Part shown: one piece after another, positions 49,341 through 64,000 of the stretch
Layout: every line of letters starts with the position of its first letter
Position numbering within the stretch: the first letter of the stretch is position 1
NCBI RefSeq assembly: GCF_001649575.2
Contig: NC_051431.1
Location: forward strand, 2,611,594 to 2,675,593
DNA length: 64,000 bases
Direction: 5' to 3'
Source of the DNA: Kryptolebias marmoratus
Taxonomy: Eukaryota; Chordata; Actinopteri; Cyprinodontiformes; Rivulidae
Position numbers and translations under genes: made by a program
Notes under the pieces: generated by a model
Database searches by the model: none
What the model was told of the DNA's origin: nothing
What the model saw: only the letters and a program-made list of their open reading frames with translations

Positions 49341-49524
49341 CAAGGGCGTCCAATCCTGGTCCTCAGGGCCACCATCCTGCAGGTTCTCCTTGTTCCTCTG
49401 CTCCAACACACCTGATCTGAATCAATGGGTGATTAACAGGCTTCTGCAGAACATGAAGAGGTGATTTAACCTCTGAATCAGGGGTGTTGGAGCAGAGAAA
49501 CAAGGAAAACATTGGAGACCCCTG
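49341..49524. mobile_element. palindromic hAT/Buster-like MITE, complete copy downstream of actn4
   Basis: 184 bp, same family as 15480-15687. It begins CAAGGGCGTCCAATCC and ends TTGGAGACCCCTG. The 8-bp flanks CTCTATGA (49333-49340) and CTCTATAA (49525-49532) are a target duplication with one change, again NNNTANNN. Confidence 0.85.
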
Positions 49525-49532
49525 CTCTATAA

Positions 49533-50439
49533 GACAAACAGTAAATTATAATCTTAATGTGAGCGTTTCTGCAGCAGGTTGATACCAGACTGATAACAGG
49601 AGATTAAAACACCAGAAAAGACACCAGGACAAGCAGAGGGATTTTGTAAGGAAACCTTTATGTGTGCTTTGTGAAAGTCACTCATCATTAGACAGAAGGC
49701 GTTGCAGTTTCCAGTACAGCAGATAAGGTTTGATATTAAAGAGTACAAAAAAAGGAAAACAACTTCAGAGTTCATTTCTCTCCAACCTCGCAGGGAAAAA
49801 AATAAACAAAAATGAAGAAAGAGAAAGAAAAAAATGTTTTGGTCCGAGTCTTTTCTTCATCCCCGCCTGTCCCTCCTCCCCCCCCCTCCTCCTCCCCCTT
49901 CCTCTCACTTTAACGGTCAGCAAACATTAAATCACTTTTTCTCCATTTAATTTAAACTGGAAACACTCGCAAATCGATTTCCAGAAGAACTCAGAGATTT
50001 ATCGCACCATGATTGCATAGATTCTTCCTCTCTCGTTTCATAATTATTTTGTATTTTTAGTCGTAACTGAACGTTTACATTAAATCCCCCCCAGCAGGAA
50101 GTTTAACTCCCTTCTCCTCAGAGACAAACAGGATGGAGGCGAGAGGAAGGACGGAGGAGGTGAAAACAGAGCGGTGAGTTAATAAAAGTCCCTTCTTTCA
50201 GCTGATGTTGTTCAGATCTCAGAACTAATTCCACTTTTTTAACATTAATGCCAGAATTATATTTAAAGCAACTAAAATAAAATTAAAATTTGCCCCCGTT
50301 GTCAATCAGAGACGGTCTGTAACGAACTTCTGCCTCTTTAATTTGTCCACAGGTGATTTTTTTTTGTTAAGAAGGAAGAAATCTGTAGAAGCTCAAACCT
50401 TTCCGCTGATAAAAACTGGTGAAACGTTTCCGTTTGTCA
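49533..50439. other. intergenic stretch just beyond the inferred actn4 3' UTR
   Basis: AT-rich with poly-C/poly-T runs near 49,870-49,905. No exon recognised; the true actn4 3' end may lie inside it. Confidence 0.45.
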
Positions 50440-51137
50440 CCGACTCCTAAATGTTTTTTATTTTTTTATAATAAACTCTGCTTCGCTCACTGGAAACCCC
50501 TCGACCGGCTCTTCTTTAACGACTGGGACTGTTTGTGTGTCGATTCTCGCACTGAAAAAAATAAGTATGTACAGCGCTGAGCCCCCCCTGCCCCGCCCCC
50601 GCCCGCTCCGGAAAATAAAAAGAAACAAAGACGGGAGGAGGGAAAGAGTCGAGGTTGGACAGGTCACTTGATCCAGCGACTCGGGGATTATGGGTAAATT
50701 TTTCCTCTCTGGTTGGTCAACAAACCCCCCTCCTCCCTCCCTCCCCGCCCCCCCACAGCATATATCTCTCTAGGATCTAATACACAAACCTTGCCGCTGC
50801 TCAAACCGCTCCCGGCAAGAAAAAAAAATTATAATAAAATAAAAACAAAAATTAGCATAAGTATCAGATTAGCTTGTGCGCCCCCCGCCCCTCCAGTCCT
50901 AACTCCTGCCCCTCCCCTGTTTGACTCCATATAAGAAGAGGATGAAGCTAAGGACCCGTAATGTGCCCCCCCCTCCCCCCCAGCTGCTCCTGGATGTGCC
51001 CGTTCGTATTTCTGACAAAACTGAGCGGAAGTTCCCTCAGCTCGCCCCGTGGGTTGTAAAAATATTCTAAAGGTTTTTTAAAAACGGGCACATTCAGGGG
51101 CACCTCTCTGTCCCCCTCCCCCACCTCTCGTCTTCCT
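50440..51137 (-). other. actn4: probable actn4 3' UTR
   Basis: Downstream of the stop on the minus strand lies a G/C-run-rich stretch without exons (for example the poly-C tracts near 50,585 and 50,970 on the plus strand). The first AATAAA hexamer in transcript sense is at 50457-50462, about 680 nt after the stop. I take this as the likely polyadenylation signal; the exact cleavage site cannot be seen. Alternative signals occur further down. Confidence 0.4.
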
Positions 51138-63766
<12,629 letters not shown>

Positions 63767-64000
63767 TCAGGAAACACTGATGAGTAACTTTCACAACCAT
63801 GAAACGCAAATTCCAGCGACTGTGCTCACGCTTTATAAAAGCTGCTAAATAAACTCCACATGACACACGTGTTTAAATTCTCTGCTTCTGTAATAATTAC
63901 GGTTTTCCTTCAGATTTGTGCAAAAACACTCCACACGCAGGCAGTGAGTTAAAGTTTAAAACTTATGTTGAGGCTCAAACTTTTTAGAAGTGCAAAAAAC

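Overview
The window looks like nuclear DNA of a teleost fish, probably a percomorph. It is AT-rich and mostly non-coding. It carries fish-type non-autonomous transposons, CA/GT microsatellites and LINE 3' ends with a GGATAAG / ATGG-rich tail. The one gene that can be read exon by exon is a vertebrate cytoskeletal gene with GT-AG introns. No CRISPR array, operon, rRNA or tRNA gene is visible.

Right part, 51,138-63,763, minus strand: the 3' two thirds of an alpha-actinin gene, best matched to actn4. Fourteen constitutive or default coding exons plus one alternative exon are readable. Each has in-frame junctions and AG/GT borders. They encode the part equivalent to residues 274-911 of human ACTN4: the end of the neck, spectrin repeats 1-4 and both EF-hand modules. 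The actin-binding CH domains lie beyond the right edge. With the 81-nt EF-hand exon the coding total is 1,917 nt (638 residues plus stop), the same length as the human segment. Both members of the known non-muscle / smooth-muscle exon pair can be placed. A 21-bp minisatellite of about 16 units lies between them. The 231-nt exon I recall from mammalian alpha-actinins is split here by an 87-nt intron. Introns also hold a piggyBac-like element (with an assembly gap inside), a 12-bp tandem repeat and a fragment of a dispersed repeat shared with position 30.6 kb.

Middle part, about 39.2-40.75 kb: GC- and CpG-rich DNA with an Sp1-type box, long one-strand purine tracts and a short ATG-containing minus-strand exon candidate ending in a strong splice donor. 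This may be the promoter and first exon of an unidentified gene running leftwards.

Left part, 1-39 kb, and 41-49 kb: no recognisable coding exon. These stretches hold a 708-bp solo LTR with 5-bp target duplication, four copies of a palindromic hAT/Buster-like MITE (two with 8-bp target duplications), a foldback element built of 21-bp units, long near-perfect hairpins, fragments of at least two LINE copies plus a probable reverse-transcriptase fragment, a frameshifted and truncated histone H3 pseudogene, several microsatellites and scattered pieces of other dispersed repeats. One 299-base run of N lies at 964-1262 and one of 776 bases at 59,929-60,704.
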